Source of the DNA: an uncultured Clostridium sp.
GTDB lineage: Bacteria; Bacillota; Clostridia; TANB77; CAG-508
Reading direction: 5' to 3'
DNA: 64,000 nucleotides
Assembly (NCBI GenBank): GCA_900557195.1
Contig: USRT01000001.1
Location: 62,001-126,000 of the forward strand
Part shown: positions 37,303 through 46,569 of the stretch, in pieces
How positions within the stretch are numbered: the stretch's first letter is position 1
Layout: the number at the start of each line of letters is the position of its first letter
Position numbers and translations under genes: made by a program
Notes under the pieces: model-generated
The model's input: only the letters and a program-made list of their open reading frames with translations
Databases searched by the model: none
What the model was told of the DNA's origin: nothing

Positions 37303-37599
37303 TCACTCGTCGTCTTCAATGCTTTCAAAATCAACACTTTCAATTTTTCCAGTTATTAAAATATCATCAGTAGTCATTTCACTTAAGTTTAAATTAAATC
37401 CATTAATATTTATAATTCCAATATATGTATTTAGTCTTATATAAAATTCTTGATATTCTAATATCCCTTTATAATTTTCAATAAGCATTTGATTAAACCC
37501 TAAAATTGTAATTTTAGGTTCGTTTGAAGTAATTTCTTTTGGCATCTCTAGAACCTTATCTAATCTATTAATTATATTTTTTTTCTTATTTCGTTTCAA
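37303..37599 (-). CDS. yqfC: YabP/YqfC family sporulation protein
   Basis: The 98-residue protein shows the YabP/YqfC pattern, with LEMPKEITSNEPKITILGFN near the start and a C-terminal GIININGFNLNLSEMTTDDI and ITGKIESVDF. The family is specific to endospore formers and is expressed in the mother cell. It precedes yqfD on the same strand. Confidence 0.88.
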   Translation of the reverse strand: MKRNKKKNIINRLDKVLEMPKEITSNEPKITILGFNQMLIENYKGILEYQEFYIRLNTYIGIININGFNLNLSEMTTDDILITGKIESVDFESIEDDE

Positions 37600-37736
37600 A
37601 ACTTTACTCTCCTATCTCTATAAATGAAGATTATCTCTTGATATATTCATTTATCTTAATATTCTATTTTAAGATTAATTAAATTAATATTCAGATTAAA
37701 AGCATTCTAAAATAAATATTTAATACAATTTAATAA

Positions 37737-38576
37737 TTATTTCTCAAATTCATCTAAACTTTTAAATTCATATCCCATTTTTTTTATCTCTTTTATACAA
37801 TAATCCAAAACATTAGTATTATCCTTAGAATTTCCATGTAACAGAATGATTGCACCATTATGCACATTATCTAGTATCTTTTGTTTTGCATAATCTTCTC
37901 TTCCTTGTTTCGATTCATCCCAATCATCATAAGCAAAACTCCACATTACTGTTGTATATCCTAAACTCTTTGTATATGCTATTGTTTTTTCACTATATTC
38001 TCCTTTTGGTGGTCTTAGATATTTCATTTCATAATTATATTTTTCAAAAATTGATGTATGTAAAGTCATTACTTCTTTTTTTATTGTGTCACAATCTAAA
38101 TCTGGCATACTTTTATGATTTACTGTATGATTTCCAATTATATGTCCCTCATCTATCATTCTTTGTACTAATTCTGGCTGTGTATTCACATAATGTGCTG
38201 TAATAAAAAATGTTGCATTTACTTCATTTTGTTTTAATATTTCCAATATTTTTTCTGTATAACCTGCTTCATAACCTTCGTCAAATGTTAAATATACTTT
38301 TTTTGAATCTTTGTTTCCAATAGAATATCCTTCATACTTATCTAATATCTGTTTATTAAGAGTTCCTACATCAGGTTGTTCGTGATTATCATTTCGTTTT
38401 ATTCCCCATCCTATTTTTTTATTATTTAGACCTTCTATATTTTGAATTCCAGAACTAGTCTGTACTACTGTTTTAGTATCTCTTATTTCATTTAATCTAG
38501 CCACACAAAATGTAAATACAAATACACAAGCAATACTCATTATATAAATAATAATTTTATGAATCTTTTTCATCAC
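37737..38576 (-). CDS. pdaA: PdaA-like delta-lactam-forming de-N-acetylase
   Basis: The 279-residue protein has an N-terminal anchor (residues 6-25) and a NodB domain with motif 1 VYLTFDEGYEAGYT, motif 2 GNHTVNHKSMPDL, motif 3 LRPPKGEYS and motif 5 ILLHGNSKDN. The FDxGYExGYT form is characteristic of PdaA, which deacetylates muramic acid residues for muramic delta-lactam in spore cortex. Cortex lysis during germination depends on this product. The gene stands alone with its own upstream region. Confidence 0.9.
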   Translation of the reverse strand: MMKKIHKIIIYIMSIACVFVFTFCVARLNEIRDTKTVVQTSSGIQNIEGLNNKKIGWGIKRNDNHEQPDVGTLNKQILDKYEGYSIGNKDSKKVYLTFDEGYEAGYTEKILEILKQNEVNATFFITAHYVNTQPELVQRMIDEGHIIGNHTVNHKSMPDLDCDTIKKEVMTLHTSIFEKYNYEMKYLRPPKGEYSEKTIAYTKSLGYTTVMWSFAYDDWDESKQGREDYAKQKILDNVHNGAIILLHGNSKDNTNVLDYCIKEIKKMGYEFKSLDEFEK

Positions 38577-38768
38577 TTACAATCTCCTTTATTTTCAAGC
38601 TTATAATTAATATATATTAATGTTTATAGAAATATATGTATTTTACAAGTCGAAGTTTTTACATAATTTTGTTTTTAAATATACAGAATTTTACTTTGTG
38701 TGAAAATCTTTACTTTTTTATGTAAATATGCTATAATTAAGTATAAGTTTTTTAAGGAGAGTAAAATT

Positions 38769-39299
38769 ATGGATAATATAAGAGATTTTTTAAAAAGTAA
38801 ATTTGGAAAGAAAAATTTAGTAAAAACATCTGATGGAGAGCTTGTCACTAAAGATGAAAAGGATCAGAAAGATCTTCAAAAAGCTGAAGCTGCAAGACGT
38901 GAGCTAGAATCCAGCGAAAGAAAAGTAAAAAAGGATATTCGCGAAGCACTTGCTTTTGTAAATTATTCATCTAGTACAAATAGTACACAAAACAACTCAA
39001 ATACATCTAGCCCAAAGACTAAAAAAACACCTACAGAAACACACAAACATCATTCTAAAACAACTCCTAATGGCATTAATATTGATTATAATATTGATGT
39101 ACCTCTAATGGAAGAACATGCTAGAACTCCAGAAAGTGATGCATTAGATAAACATGCAAGAGAAGCTGCTAGTCTATTAAATGATTCTACACAATATATT
39201 TCTACTCACAGACAGTCTAGTCAACCTAGAAGAGATACTAAGATTGTTAAAAAGACTAATCCACAAAGAACTGCATCTGGATATAATATAGATAGGTAA
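38769..39299 (+). CDS. Low-complexity protein of unknown function (176 aa)
   Basis: AAGGAGAG precedes the ATG at 38769; an upstream in-frame extension starting at 38700 has no ribosome binding site. The N-terminal 65 residues are charged and probably coiled (KDQKDLQKAEAARRELESSE), the middle is Ser/Thr/Asn/Lys-rich and disordered, and the C-terminus ends ASGYNIDR, echoing an internal GINIDYNID. No family was recognised. The repeat-like IDYNID/YNIDR motif might be a binding or processing tag. Confidence 0.6.
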   Translation: MDNIRDFLKSKFGKKNLVKTSDGELVTKDEKDQKDLQKAEAARRELESSERKVKKDIREALAFVNYSSSTNSTQNNSNTSSPKTKKTPTETHKHHSKTTPNGINIDYNIDVPLMEEHARTPESDALDKHAREAASLLNDSTQYISTHRQSSQPRRDTKIVKKTNPQRTASGYNIDR

Positions 39300-39340
39300 C
39301 TCTTATCTATTAATAGAATTAAATTTAAAACAAAAAAAAT

Positions 39341-39370
39341 AAAGAAACATTTTAGCAAAAATGTTTCTTT
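39341..39370. terminator. Bidirectional terminator
   Basis: AAAGAAACATTTT and AAAAATGTTTCTTT surround a three-base loop, with T-runs on both strands. It serves both the low-complexity gene and pyrD copy 2. Confidence 0.85.
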
Positions 39371-39380
39371 ATTTTTTATC

Positions 39381-40289
39381 TTAATTCATTTGAACAGCTC
39401 CAATTATTTCATTTATATCATTTATATTTTTTCTTCTCATATAGTCTTCTATTCCTTCTACAACTTTTATACTTGTATCTGGAGTATAGAAATTACCTGT
39501 TCCAACAGAAATAGCTTTTGCCCCTGCTAGCATAAATTCAACTGCATCGTCTCCTGTCATTATTCCACCAAGTCCCATTACAGGTATTTTAACTGCATTT
39601 GCTGCTTGATATACCATTCTAACAGCAATTGGTTTTATTCCGGGACCTGATAGTCCTCCTGTATTATTTCCTAGAACTGGCTTTCTTGTATTTATATCTA
39701 TAACCATAGCAGTAAAAGTATTAATTAAAGATATGGCATCTGCCCCAGCATCTTCTGCTCCCTTTGCTGTAAGAGTTATATCTGTAACATTTGGACTCAA
39801 TTTTACTATAAGTGGTTTATCTAAAACTTTTCTCACTGCACTTGTTACTTCTTTTACACCTTCATATGTTGTACCAAATGCTAAACATCCAGCCTTAACA
39901 TTTGGACAAGATAAATTAAGTTCTACACCATCTATGTCTACTTTATTTAATATTCTCGCTAATTCAACATATTCATCTAAAGTGCTACCAATAGCATTTA
40001 CTATTATTGCTGTATCATATTTTCTAAGATTTGGTAATAGGTGTTCCATAGCATATTCAACACCTGGATTTTGAAGCCCTATAGCATTTATCATTCCACC
40101 TGATGTTTCACAAACTCTTGGTGGCTTATTTCCTGGTCTTGGTTTTAAAGATGTTCCTTTAGTAATTATACCTCCTAATTTATTTAAATCAAAAAATTCC
40201 GAATATTCTTCTCCATATCCAAAAGTTCCGGAAGCAACTGTAACTGGATTTTTCATTTTTATTCCTGCAAAATCTACTTCAGTATTCAA
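39381..40289 (-). CDS. pyrD: Dihydroorotate dehydrogenase B catalytic subunit, copy 2 (intact)
   Basis: The likely start is the TTG at 40289, eight bases after AGGAGGT, giving MNTEVDFAGIKMKNPVTVAS and 302 residues, equal to copy 1. Motifs include VASGTFGYGEE, NKLGGIITKGTSLKPRPGN, ELNLSCPNVKAGCLAFGTTY, the FMN-binding GGLSGPGIKP and MGLGGIMTGDD. All four glycines that need CGG skipping in copy 1 are plain Gly codons here, making this an internal control. It follows pyrK copy 2. Confidence 0.95.
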   Translation of the reverse strand: MNTEVDFAGIKMKNPVTVASGTFGYGEEYSEFFDLNKLGGIITKGTSLKPRPGNKPPRVCETSGGMINAIGLQNPGVEYAMEHLLPNLRKYDTAIIVNAIGSTLDEYVELARILNKVDIDGVELNLSCPNVKAGCLAFGTTYEGVKEVTSAVRKVLDKPLIVKLSPNVTDITLTAKGAEDAGADAISLINTFTAMVIDINTRKPVLGNNTGGLSGPGIKPIAVRMVYQAANAVKIPVMGLGGIMTGDDAVEFMLAGAKAISVGTGNFYTPDTSIKVVEGIEDYMRRKNINDINEIIGAVQMN

Positions 40290-40437
40290 AATAACATACC
40301 TCCTATCCAATATTTGAGAATAACTACAAATATCTTCATTTTCCTTTAATTTTTATTGACTTATATACTTTTCAATCACATTTAACTTATATTATTACTA
40401 CATATATTTTTGCAAAGTTAATAATTTTATTTAGAAC

Positions 40438-41217
40438 TTATATTTCTACTGCCTCACTATCAAATACAGGTCCATCTTTACATACTCTTGCATAATGAAC
40501 TTCTTCTGTTGCAAGTTTTACAGAACATCCCATACAAGCTCCAACACCACATGCCATTCTTTGTTCTAATGATATTTGGCAAAATATATTTTTATCTTCT
40601 GCAAGTTTTTTTACAGCCTTTAACATTGGAAGTGGACCACATGCATATATTGCATCTATATTTTTTTCTTCTAAATCCTTTTCTAAATAATTGATTGCAA
40701 ATCCACTATTTCCATAACTTCCATCATCTGTAGTTATAGTTAAATTTGTAGATACTTTTTTGAATTCATCTTCTAAAACAACAAAATCTTTATTTCTAAA
40801 ACCTAAATATACATTTGTATTTGCACATAATTTAGCTTCTTTAGTTAATTCATATAAAGGAAATATTCCTATACCTCCACCAATAATTGCAATATTTTTA
40901 TAATCTTTTATTTCAAAAACACCATTTCCTATAGGACCTATTATATCTATAAATTGTCCTTCTTTTATATTAGATAAGAAATTAGTACCTCTTCCTTTTA
41001 CTTGAAAAATAAATTCAAATAAATTGTTATCTTTATCCACATTATAGATACTTATTGGTCTTCTTAAAAAAGGCTCATAACTTTCAGACACCTTTATTTC
41101 CACAAATTGACCTGGTTTTGCAATATTAGATATTTCTTTTGATTCACAAGTAAATTTTAAAATATCTGGTTTTAATTGTTCTTTTTTTATTAATTTAACA
41201 TTTACATTAGTAGGCAT
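40438..41217 (-). CDS. pyrK: Dihydroorotate dehydrogenase electron transfer subunit, copy 2
   Basis: AAGGAGG precedes the ATG at 41217, giving 259 residues; the in-frame ATG at 41265 is less likely. FAD-binding FLRRPISIYNVD, NAD-binding IIGGGIGIFPLYELT and the [2Fe-2S] cysteines CGVGACMGCSVKL and RVCKDGP are present. It is closely similar to copy 1 throughout, so the pyrKD pair was duplicated. There is a 148-base spacer to pyrD copy 2. Confidence 0.92.
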   Translation of the reverse strand: MPTNVNVKLIKKEQLKPDILKFTCESKEISNIAKPGQFVEIKVSESYEPFLRRPISIYNVDKDNNLFEFIFQVKGRGTNFLSNIKEGQFIDIIGPIGNGVFEIKDYKNIAIIGGGIGIFPLYELTKEAKLCANTNVYLGFRNKDFVVLEDEFKKVSTNLTITTDDGSYGNSGFAINYLEKDLEEKNIDAIYACGPLPMLKAVKKLAEDKNIFCQISLEQRMACGVGACMGCSVKLATEEVHYARVCKDGPVFDSEAVEI

Positions 41218-41507
41218 AATTTTCCTCCTTATTTTATTTTGCATTATAATATCATATTTTACCATTTTATTACAATAGTTTATATAAAAATATTATTTTT
41301 TATTTTATACATCAAATTCGCCTATCTCTATATATTATTGCCATTTCATGTTTCGACATTTTATGGTAGTTCCTAAAATTAGCCTTGACAATTTGACATT
41401 TTTAGATTATATTGTTTATTATCAATTGGAAATATAAGGTAATTATTCAAATTTTGTCGAATTTTTAAGTATTTTTACTTGATAAATTTTATATACAGGA
41501 GAGTCAT

Positions 41508-42266
41508 ATGTTAAATTTCGTTTTATGCGATGACAACAATATTATTCTATCAAAGTTAAGTAAAATGTTAGAATCTATTTTCATAAAGAACAACTTATCA
41601 GCTGAAGTTGGCTTTACTTCTACAAAATCTAACGAAATAATTGAATATCTATCTAATAATAAGGTAGATGTTTTATTATTAGATATCGATCTAAAATCTG
41701 ATAGGTCTGGATTAGAAGTAGCAAATTTAATTAGAAAAGAGAACAAATCAATTTATATAATTTTTACAACTGGTCATTTAGAATATGGGCTAGTTGCTTA
41801 TAAATATAAAACTTTTGATTATCTATCAAAACCTATAACATTAGAAAGACTTGAAGAAACTGTATTACGATTATTTGAAGACATTTCACTAATGCCAAAG
41901 AATTTTATTAAAATTGATAATAAAAATACTATTATAAATATAGATACTATTAATTATATAAAAAAGGATGGTATGAAATTAATTTATCATACAGATTCTC
42001 ATGAATATGAAGTTTATAGTTCTTTTAATAAAATATCTAATTTACTCCCTGAAAATTTTGTAAGATGTCATAAATCTTATATAGCAAATATTCACAAAAT
42101 AACCGATTTACAGACTAGTAATAACACGATATTGTTTAACAGCTCAAGCAGTAAATGTTTTATTGGTCCTAAATATAAAAACAAATTAATGGAGGTTTTA
42201 AATCATGATGGAAACATTAAATGCAGTGTGGACTGCACTAACTACAACAAATTAGGAATTAATTAA
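41508..42266 (+). CDS. agrA: AgrA-like LytTR response regulator
   Basis: The 252-residue protein has a receiver domain (about 1-120) with acidic pocket FVLCDDNN, phospho-acceptor Asp in VLLLDIDLKSDRSGLEV and KPITLERLEE, and a C-terminal LytTR DNA-binding domain (about 130-235) with FIKIDNKNTIINIDTINYIK and FVRCHKSYIANIHKI. It should bind paired LytTR sites upstream of the agr genes. GGAGAG precedes the ATG. The kinase gene follows directly. Confidence 0.9.
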   Translation: MLNFVLCDDNNIILSKLSKMLESIFIKNNLSAEVGFTSTKSNEIIEYLSNNKVDVLLLDIDLKSDRSGLEVANLIRKENKSIYIIFTTGHLEYGLVAYKYKTFDYLSKPITLERLEETVLRLFEDISLMPKNFIKIDNKNTIINIDTINYIKKDGMKLIYHTDSHEYEVYSSFNKISNLLPENFVRCHKSYIANIHKITDLQTSNNTILFNSSSSKCFIGPKYKNKLMEVLNHDGNIKCSVDCTNYNKLGIN

Positions 42267-42309
42267 TATTATATCTATACCAATTTATTTTATTGATGCT
42301 TATATTGGA

Positions 42310-43569
42310 ATGTTACTATTTACAACTATATTAAACTTCGAGAATTCTAAGAAACAAAAGATACAATATGTTTTGCTATTATCTATAATTGCTTTTATCA
42401 TTAGAATCATATTTAAAAATCCTTTAGCAACTTATTTAAATATGATTTTAACACTATTTTTGATAATAAAAATATTTAAAACAAATTTTCTTAAAGGCCT
42501 ACTTGCAGTGATTTTACCTTATGCATTTAGTATTCTATTAGAATATATATTTAGTAAAATATACTATGTCTCTTTTGGAACAACATGGGATACCTTATTA
42601 AATATTCCTATATTTAGAGTAACAATAACATCTTTAATATATTTATGTGTATATTCAATAGCCAGAGTATGCAAACATTTTAACTTTAATATTACTTTAC
42701 TAGATAATATGAATAAAAGAAGTAAAACTATTTTAATTACAAATTGTATTTTGGCAATAATTGTCATTATTTCGCAATTCTATTTAATTAATTTTTATAG
42801 CACAAACTTGCCTTTACTCGTTACATTATTAAATATTTTCAGTTTAATTGCTTATTTTATTATAAGTTTCATTAGTTTTGCTAAAATAAATCAGTTAGAA
42901 GAAACAGAAATGAATCTTCAAGAAATAAAGTTGTATAATAAAACATTAACAATTTTACATGATAATATACGTTCATTTAAACATGACTTTGCAAATATTG
43001 TATCTGGTATTGGTGGATATGTACAAACAGATGATTTAGAAGGATTAAAAAAATACTATTCTCAACTATTAGAAGACTGTCAAAACACAAATAATTTATC
43101 TGCATTAACACCAGAATTAATTAATAATCCTGCAATTTATAATGTTCTAGCCACAAAATATCATAAAGCTGATGAACAAGGAATAAAAATAAACTTAGAA
43201 GTCTTTTTAGATCTAAACACTCTAAAAGTAAAGATTTATGATTTTACTAGAATACTGGGAATTTTAATGGACAATGCTATTGAAGCAACAAAAGAATGTG
43301 ATGAAAAAGTAATAAATTTAATTATAAGAAATGAACAAAATAAAAATAGACAAGTTGTAATTATAGAAAATACATATAAAAATAAAGATGTTAATTTAGA
43401 TTTGATTTTTGATAAAGGTGTTACATCAAAACCTGGAAATACAGGTCTTGGTTTATGGAAAGTAAGAGAAATCTTAAAGAAAAATGAAAATTTAAATTTA
43501 TTTACAACTAAAAATGATAAATATTTCAGACAACAATTCGAAATGTATTATACAAAAAAAGAAGGCTAA
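42310..43569 (+). CDS. agrC: AgrC-like sensor histidine kinase
   Basis: The protein has six or so membrane helices (residues 1-195) and a GHKL-type kinase domain: the phospho-acceptor His in NIRSFKHDFANIVSGIGGYV, the N-box ILMDNAIEATKECDEKVINL and the G-box SKPGNTGLGLWKVREIL. It lacks an obvious start for its first helix at the ATG I give (419 residues). The frame is open upstream to 42256, and ATT codons at 42262 and 42268 follow AGGAA, so translation may begin there, overlapping agrA. It senses the peptide made by agrB and agrD on the opposite strand. Confidence 0.88.
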   Translation: MLLFTTILNFENSKKQKIQYVLLLSIIAFIIRIIFKNPLATYLNMILTLFLIIKIFKTNFLKGLLAVILPYAFSILLEYIFSKIYYVSFGTTWDTLLNIPIFRVTITSLIYLCVYSIARVCKHFNFNITLLDNMNKRSKTILITNCILAIIVIISQFYLINFYSTNLPLLVTLLNIFSLIAYFIISFISFAKINQLEETEMNLQEIKLYNKTLTILHDNIRSFKHDFANIVSGIGGYVQTDDLEGLKKYYSQLLEDCQNTNNLSALTPELINNPAIYNVLATKYHKADEQGIKINLEVFLDLNTLKVKIYDFTRILGILMDNAIEATKECDEKVINLIIRNEQNKNRQVVIIENTYKNKDVNLDLIFDKGVTSKPGNTGLGLWKVREILKKNENLNLFTTKNDKYFRQQFEMYYTKKEG

Positions 43570-43584
43570 AAGCCTTCTTTTTTT
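43554..43584. terminator. Terminator between convergent agrC and agrD
   Basis: GAAGGCT and AGCCTTC surround a three-base loop with seven T on the plus side and an A-run before it, so it works on both strands. It overlaps the agrC stop codon. Confidence 0.85.
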
Positions 43585-43613
43585 GTAGTTTTAAGAATTA
43601 TTTATAGGTCTTA

Positions 43614-43733
43614 TTAGTCTTTTTTTATTAAAGATGCTGGCATTTTTGGTTGATGTAATATTCCCATTATAAAACATGCAGTATTTGTAGTTTTAGCATA
43701 TTTTTCTGCTACCTTTGCTAGAAATTTGAACAT
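43614..43733 (-). CDS. agrD: AgrD-like cyclic peptide autoinducer precursor (39 aa)
   Basis: GAGGGGG precedes the ATG at 43733. The 39-residue product has an amphipathic N-terminal helix (MFKFLAKVAEKYAK), a core TNTACFIMGIL with the single Cys that would form the thiolactone, and a C-terminal recognition tail HQPKMPASLIKKD that matches the xxPxxP tail of AgrD precursors. By analogy with staphylococcal and clostridial AgrD, AgrB would cut before or near the HQPKMP tail and cyclise on Cys20. It lies just downstream of agrB. Confidence 0.88.
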   Translation of the reverse strand: MFKFLAKVAEKYAKTTNTACFIMGILHQPKMPASLIKKD

Positions 43734-43832
43734 AAAAAATTCCCCCTCAAAATCATTTATATAATAATACATTTGCCGGCAATGTAATTATTAACACATA
43801 TATTTATAAATTATTCATAATTGGTACTATAA

Positions 43833-44444
43833 TTATGCAGTATAAACTTCATATCCATATTTATTTTTAGACAATTTATAAGCGATTTTTGTTATAGATA
43901 TAGTTTGTAAAAAAGTTCCTATTATAAGGATATTGGATATTATATTATTTGGTATAAGCATTGCTACTATTAATGTTATAGTTAAAGTTACATATGACAT
44001 TATCTTTTTGTGTTTTCTTTCCTTTTCACTTAATATTGGTAAATTTTCTGTATCTGCTGGTGCATATAATCTCACCATTATCATAGAGAATATCCATTCA
44101 ACTAAGATAATAATATATTTAATATAAACTTGCTCAAATACAATATATTTACTCATATACACTGTTAAAAAATAAAATAAGCAAGTTCCTATTATACAAC
44201 CCAAATGAGTTTTTAGATGAAATCCACCAGAAAACTTTTTATATGGTAATATTGCAAAAAAAGCAAATACTGTTAACCATCCAATTTTTAATATAAATGC
44301 TACTACGAAAAGTAATAATATTTTAGGTATCTCTCCTACAATTAATTGTATACCATAATTTATTACTTCTGCCCTTTCGTCATCTACCTCTGGCATTTCT
44401 TTTCTAATTTTATTAGTTAGATATGTACAAAATTTATCAACCAT
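43833..44444 (-). CDS. agrB: AgrB-like peptide-processing membrane protease
   Basis: The 203-residue membrane protein matures the autoinducer precursor. The catalytic His and Cys are in SGGFHLKTHLGCIIGTC (about residues 76-90), preceded by PYKKFSGG, as in the AgrB family. Five or six hydrophobic segments follow. A GAGGTGG ribosome binding site precedes the ATG. It is transcribed with agrD on the minus strand, facing agrA-agrC, whereas staphylococci have all four genes in one operon. Confidence 0.9.
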   Translation of the reverse strand: MVDKFCTYLTNKIRKEMPEVDDERAEVINYGIQLIVGEIPKILLLFVVAFILKIGWLTVFAFFAILPYKKFSGGFHLKTHLGCIIGTCLFYFLTVYMSKYIVFEQVYIKYIIILVEWIFSMIMVRLYAPADTENLPILSEKERKHKKIMSYVTLTITLIVAMLIPNNIISNILIIGTFLQTISITKIAYKLSKNKYGYEVYTA

Positions 44445-44515
44445 TTTGCCACCTCACTTATTTCTGAATTAATAATACACTTTAGTTTTTTAGTTGTTTT
44501 TTTTACTTTATAAAA

Positions 44516-44567
44516 ACATCAAAAAACGACACAAAAAATGGCTTTTTGATTCTTGTATCGTTTTTGG
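44516..44567 (-). terminator. Terminator after the pseudouridine synthase gene
   Basis: On the minus strand CAAAAACGATACAA pairs with TTGTGTCGTTTTTTG, with one mismatch, about 110 bases beyond the gene stop. On the plus strand it also carries a T-run. The remaining 44445-44678 is AT-rich and presumably holds the agrB promoter. Confidence 0.6.
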
Positions 44568-44678
44568 GTACTTTTATAAAATTCACATAAATATTTAACA
44601 TTTTTATTTTTTCATATTTAAAAAATTGCTGAAGTACTTAATTTTCACTATTTCACTTCTATTATAGTACACATATAA

Positions 44679-45362
44679 CTATATAATCCCGTCTAATATT
44701 TTCCAACTACCTTCTAATTTAGGCATACATTTAAACTCCATTTCTTCTTTAGTAATTGGATGCTTTATGCATAATTTATATGCCCAAAGTGCAATTTGTT
44801 TTCCATGCCCTCTTCCACCATACTTTTGGTCACCATAAATGCTATGACCTCTACTAGATAGTTGTACTCTTATTTGGTGATGTCTTCCTGTATGTAAATT
44901 AATTTTAAGTACAGACAAATTAATTTCTTCATTATATTTAATAACTTCATAATCAAGTTTTGCAAGTTTAGAATTTTTAGTTTCTTCCTTCACAACCCTG
45001 CTCATATTGTTTCTTTCATTTTTTAGCAAATAATCTTCTAATATATCTTTATCCTTTTCTAATTTACCATCTACAATTACTAAATATGTTTTTTTAAATT
45101 CTTTAACTCTTACTTGCTCACTTAATCTACCTGCCGCTTTTGATGTCTTGGCAAATACCATTACTCCACCAACTGGTCTATCTAGTCTATGTATCAATCC
45201 TAAATATACATCACCTGGTTTATTATACTTTTCTTTTATATATTCTTTTATAATAGATAGCATATCTTTATCACCTGTTTTATCACCTTGAGAAGGAACA
45301 TTTACAGGCTTTTCAACTACTATAATATGATTATCTTCATATATCACATTTAAATCTTGCAT
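44679..45362 (-). CDS. RluA/RluD-family RNA pseudouridine synthase
   Basis: The 227-residue protein has the catalytic HRLDRPVGGVMVFAKTSKAA with the conserved Asp, the YLVIVDGKL strand and LHTGRHHQIRVQLSSRGHSI. The N-terminal S4 domain of RluD is missing, so this is the short RluA-like form. GGGAGA precedes the ATG at 45362, and the in-frame ATG 30 bases upstream lies inside the preceding gene. RNA target unknown. It is coupled to the upstream methyltransferase gene. Confidence 0.88.
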   Translation of the reverse strand: MQDLNVIYEDNHIIVVEKPVNVPSQGDKTGDKDMLSIIKEYIKEKYNKPGDVYLGLIHRLDRPVGGVMVFAKTSKAAGRLSEQVRVKEFKKTYLVIVDGKLEKDKDILEDYLLKNERNNMSRVVKEETKNSKLAKLDYEVIKYNEEINLSVLKINLHTGRHHQIRVQLSSRGHSIYGDQKYGGRGHGKQIALWAYKLCIKHPITKEEMEFKCMPKLEGSWKILDGII

Positions 45363-45363
45363 T

Positions 45364-46227
45364 TTATTTCTCCCATTTTCCATATATACCACATGGTAAT
45401 ATTAATTTAGAATTTGTCATAGGAAGTCCTATTTCTCCATTACTAAAAGTACCTTTATATTTTTGATTTATATTTATTCTTAATATATTCTCTAAAACTG
45501 TACTTGATATTCCTGTAGTATATGAGTTTATTAAGAAAAATAGTGGGTTATCAGATAATACTTTTGTACTACACTTTACTAAATCGTATATATTTTCTTC
45601 AAATTGCCATACTTCGCCATTTGCACCTCTTCCATAAGAAGGTGGATCCATTATAATAGCATCATATTTATTTCCTCTTCTAATCTCTCTATTTACAAAT
45701 TTAACTACATCATCAATAATATATCTTACCTTTTTATCTTGTAATCCTGATGATGTTACATTTTCTTTTGCCCAAGAAACCATACCTTTAGAACTATCTA
45801 CATGACATACACTAGCCCCCGCAGATAAACAAGCAACTGTTGCTCCACCTGTATATGCAAATAGATTTAAAACCTTTATTTCTCTAGACGCATTTTTTAT
45901 TTTATCCATCATCCAATCCCAGTTAACAGCCTGCTCTGGAAAAAGACCTGTGTGTTTAAATCCCATAGGTTTTATATTGAAAGTTAAATTTTTGTATTTA
46001 ATCTGCCAAGATGCAGGAACCTTTTTGTTATATTCCCATCTCCCACCTCCAGTATTACTTCTAATATATTTTGCATTTACTTTATTCCATTTTTCTTTAA
46101 AAGACTTGTCCTTCCATATTATTTGTGGGTCTGGTCTAACTAATACTACGTCTTTCCATCTTTCTAATTTTTCACCATTTGCCATATCTAATATTTCATA
46201 ATCTTTCCAATTATTTGCTATATTCAT
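45364..46227 (-). CDS. Class I SAM-dependent methyltransferase (RlmI-like)
   Basis: The 287-residue protein has motif I VLNLFAYTGGATVACLSAGA, an acidic post-I strand VCHVDSSKGMVSWAKENV and the catalytic MDPPSYGRGANG. The proteins closest in pattern methylate 23S rRNA cytosine (RlmI/RlmK type), but the PUA domain of RlmI is absent. The last codons abut the pseudouridine synthase gene, so two RNA-modification genes share a transcript. Confidence 0.82.
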   Translation of the reverse strand: MNIANNWKDYEILDMANGEKLERWKDVVLVRPDPQIIWKDKSFKEKWNKVNAKYIRSNTGGGRWEYNKKVPASWQIKYKNLTFNIKPMGFKHTGLFPEQAVNWDWMMDKIKNASREIKVLNLFAYTGGATVACLSAGASVCHVDSSKGMVSWAKENVTSSGLQDKKVRYIIDDVVKFVNREIRRGNKYDAIIMDPPSYGRGANGEVWQFEENIYDLVKCSTKVLSDNPLFFLINSYTTGISSTVLENILRININQKYKGTFSNGEIGLPMTNSKLILPCGIYGKWEK

Positions 46228-46245
46228 TATTCTTCCTCTCTTTTA

Positions 46246-46452
46246 TTAAATCTCGCTTAATAAATTTATAAAATTACTAATTAATACTATGTCCCATATT
46301 ATTAGAAAAGTAGTTATTATTGTAATTATAGAAATTGCTTTATTTCTTCTTATTATATTACGAAACTTAACTATTTTATTATTATTTAATTCCAAACAAT
46401 CCTTTTCTTCATTGTATTTTATAGTAAATATCATATCTTTTGTGTGTTCCAT
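46246..46452 (-). CDS. Small membrane protein (68 aa), unknown
   Basis: A very strong GAGGGGGAG site precedes the ATG at 46452. The product has a charged N-terminal half (MEHTKDMIFTIKYNEEKDCL) and one C-terminal membrane helix (about 40-62) with an Ile-rich sequence. No family was recognised. It lies 18 bases upstream of the methyltransferase gene. Confidence 0.6.
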   Translation of the reverse strand: MEHTKDMIFTIKYNEEKDCLELNNNKIVKFRNIIRRNKAISIITIITTFLIIWDIVLISNFINLLSEI

Positions 46453-46569
46453 AAAACTCCCCCTCTATTCATTTGTCAATATTAAATATATATTCAAATC
46501 TTTAGAGTTTTATGAATAAAATCACATGTTTTATTATAACAAAAAATACCATATTTTTCAAATAAACTT

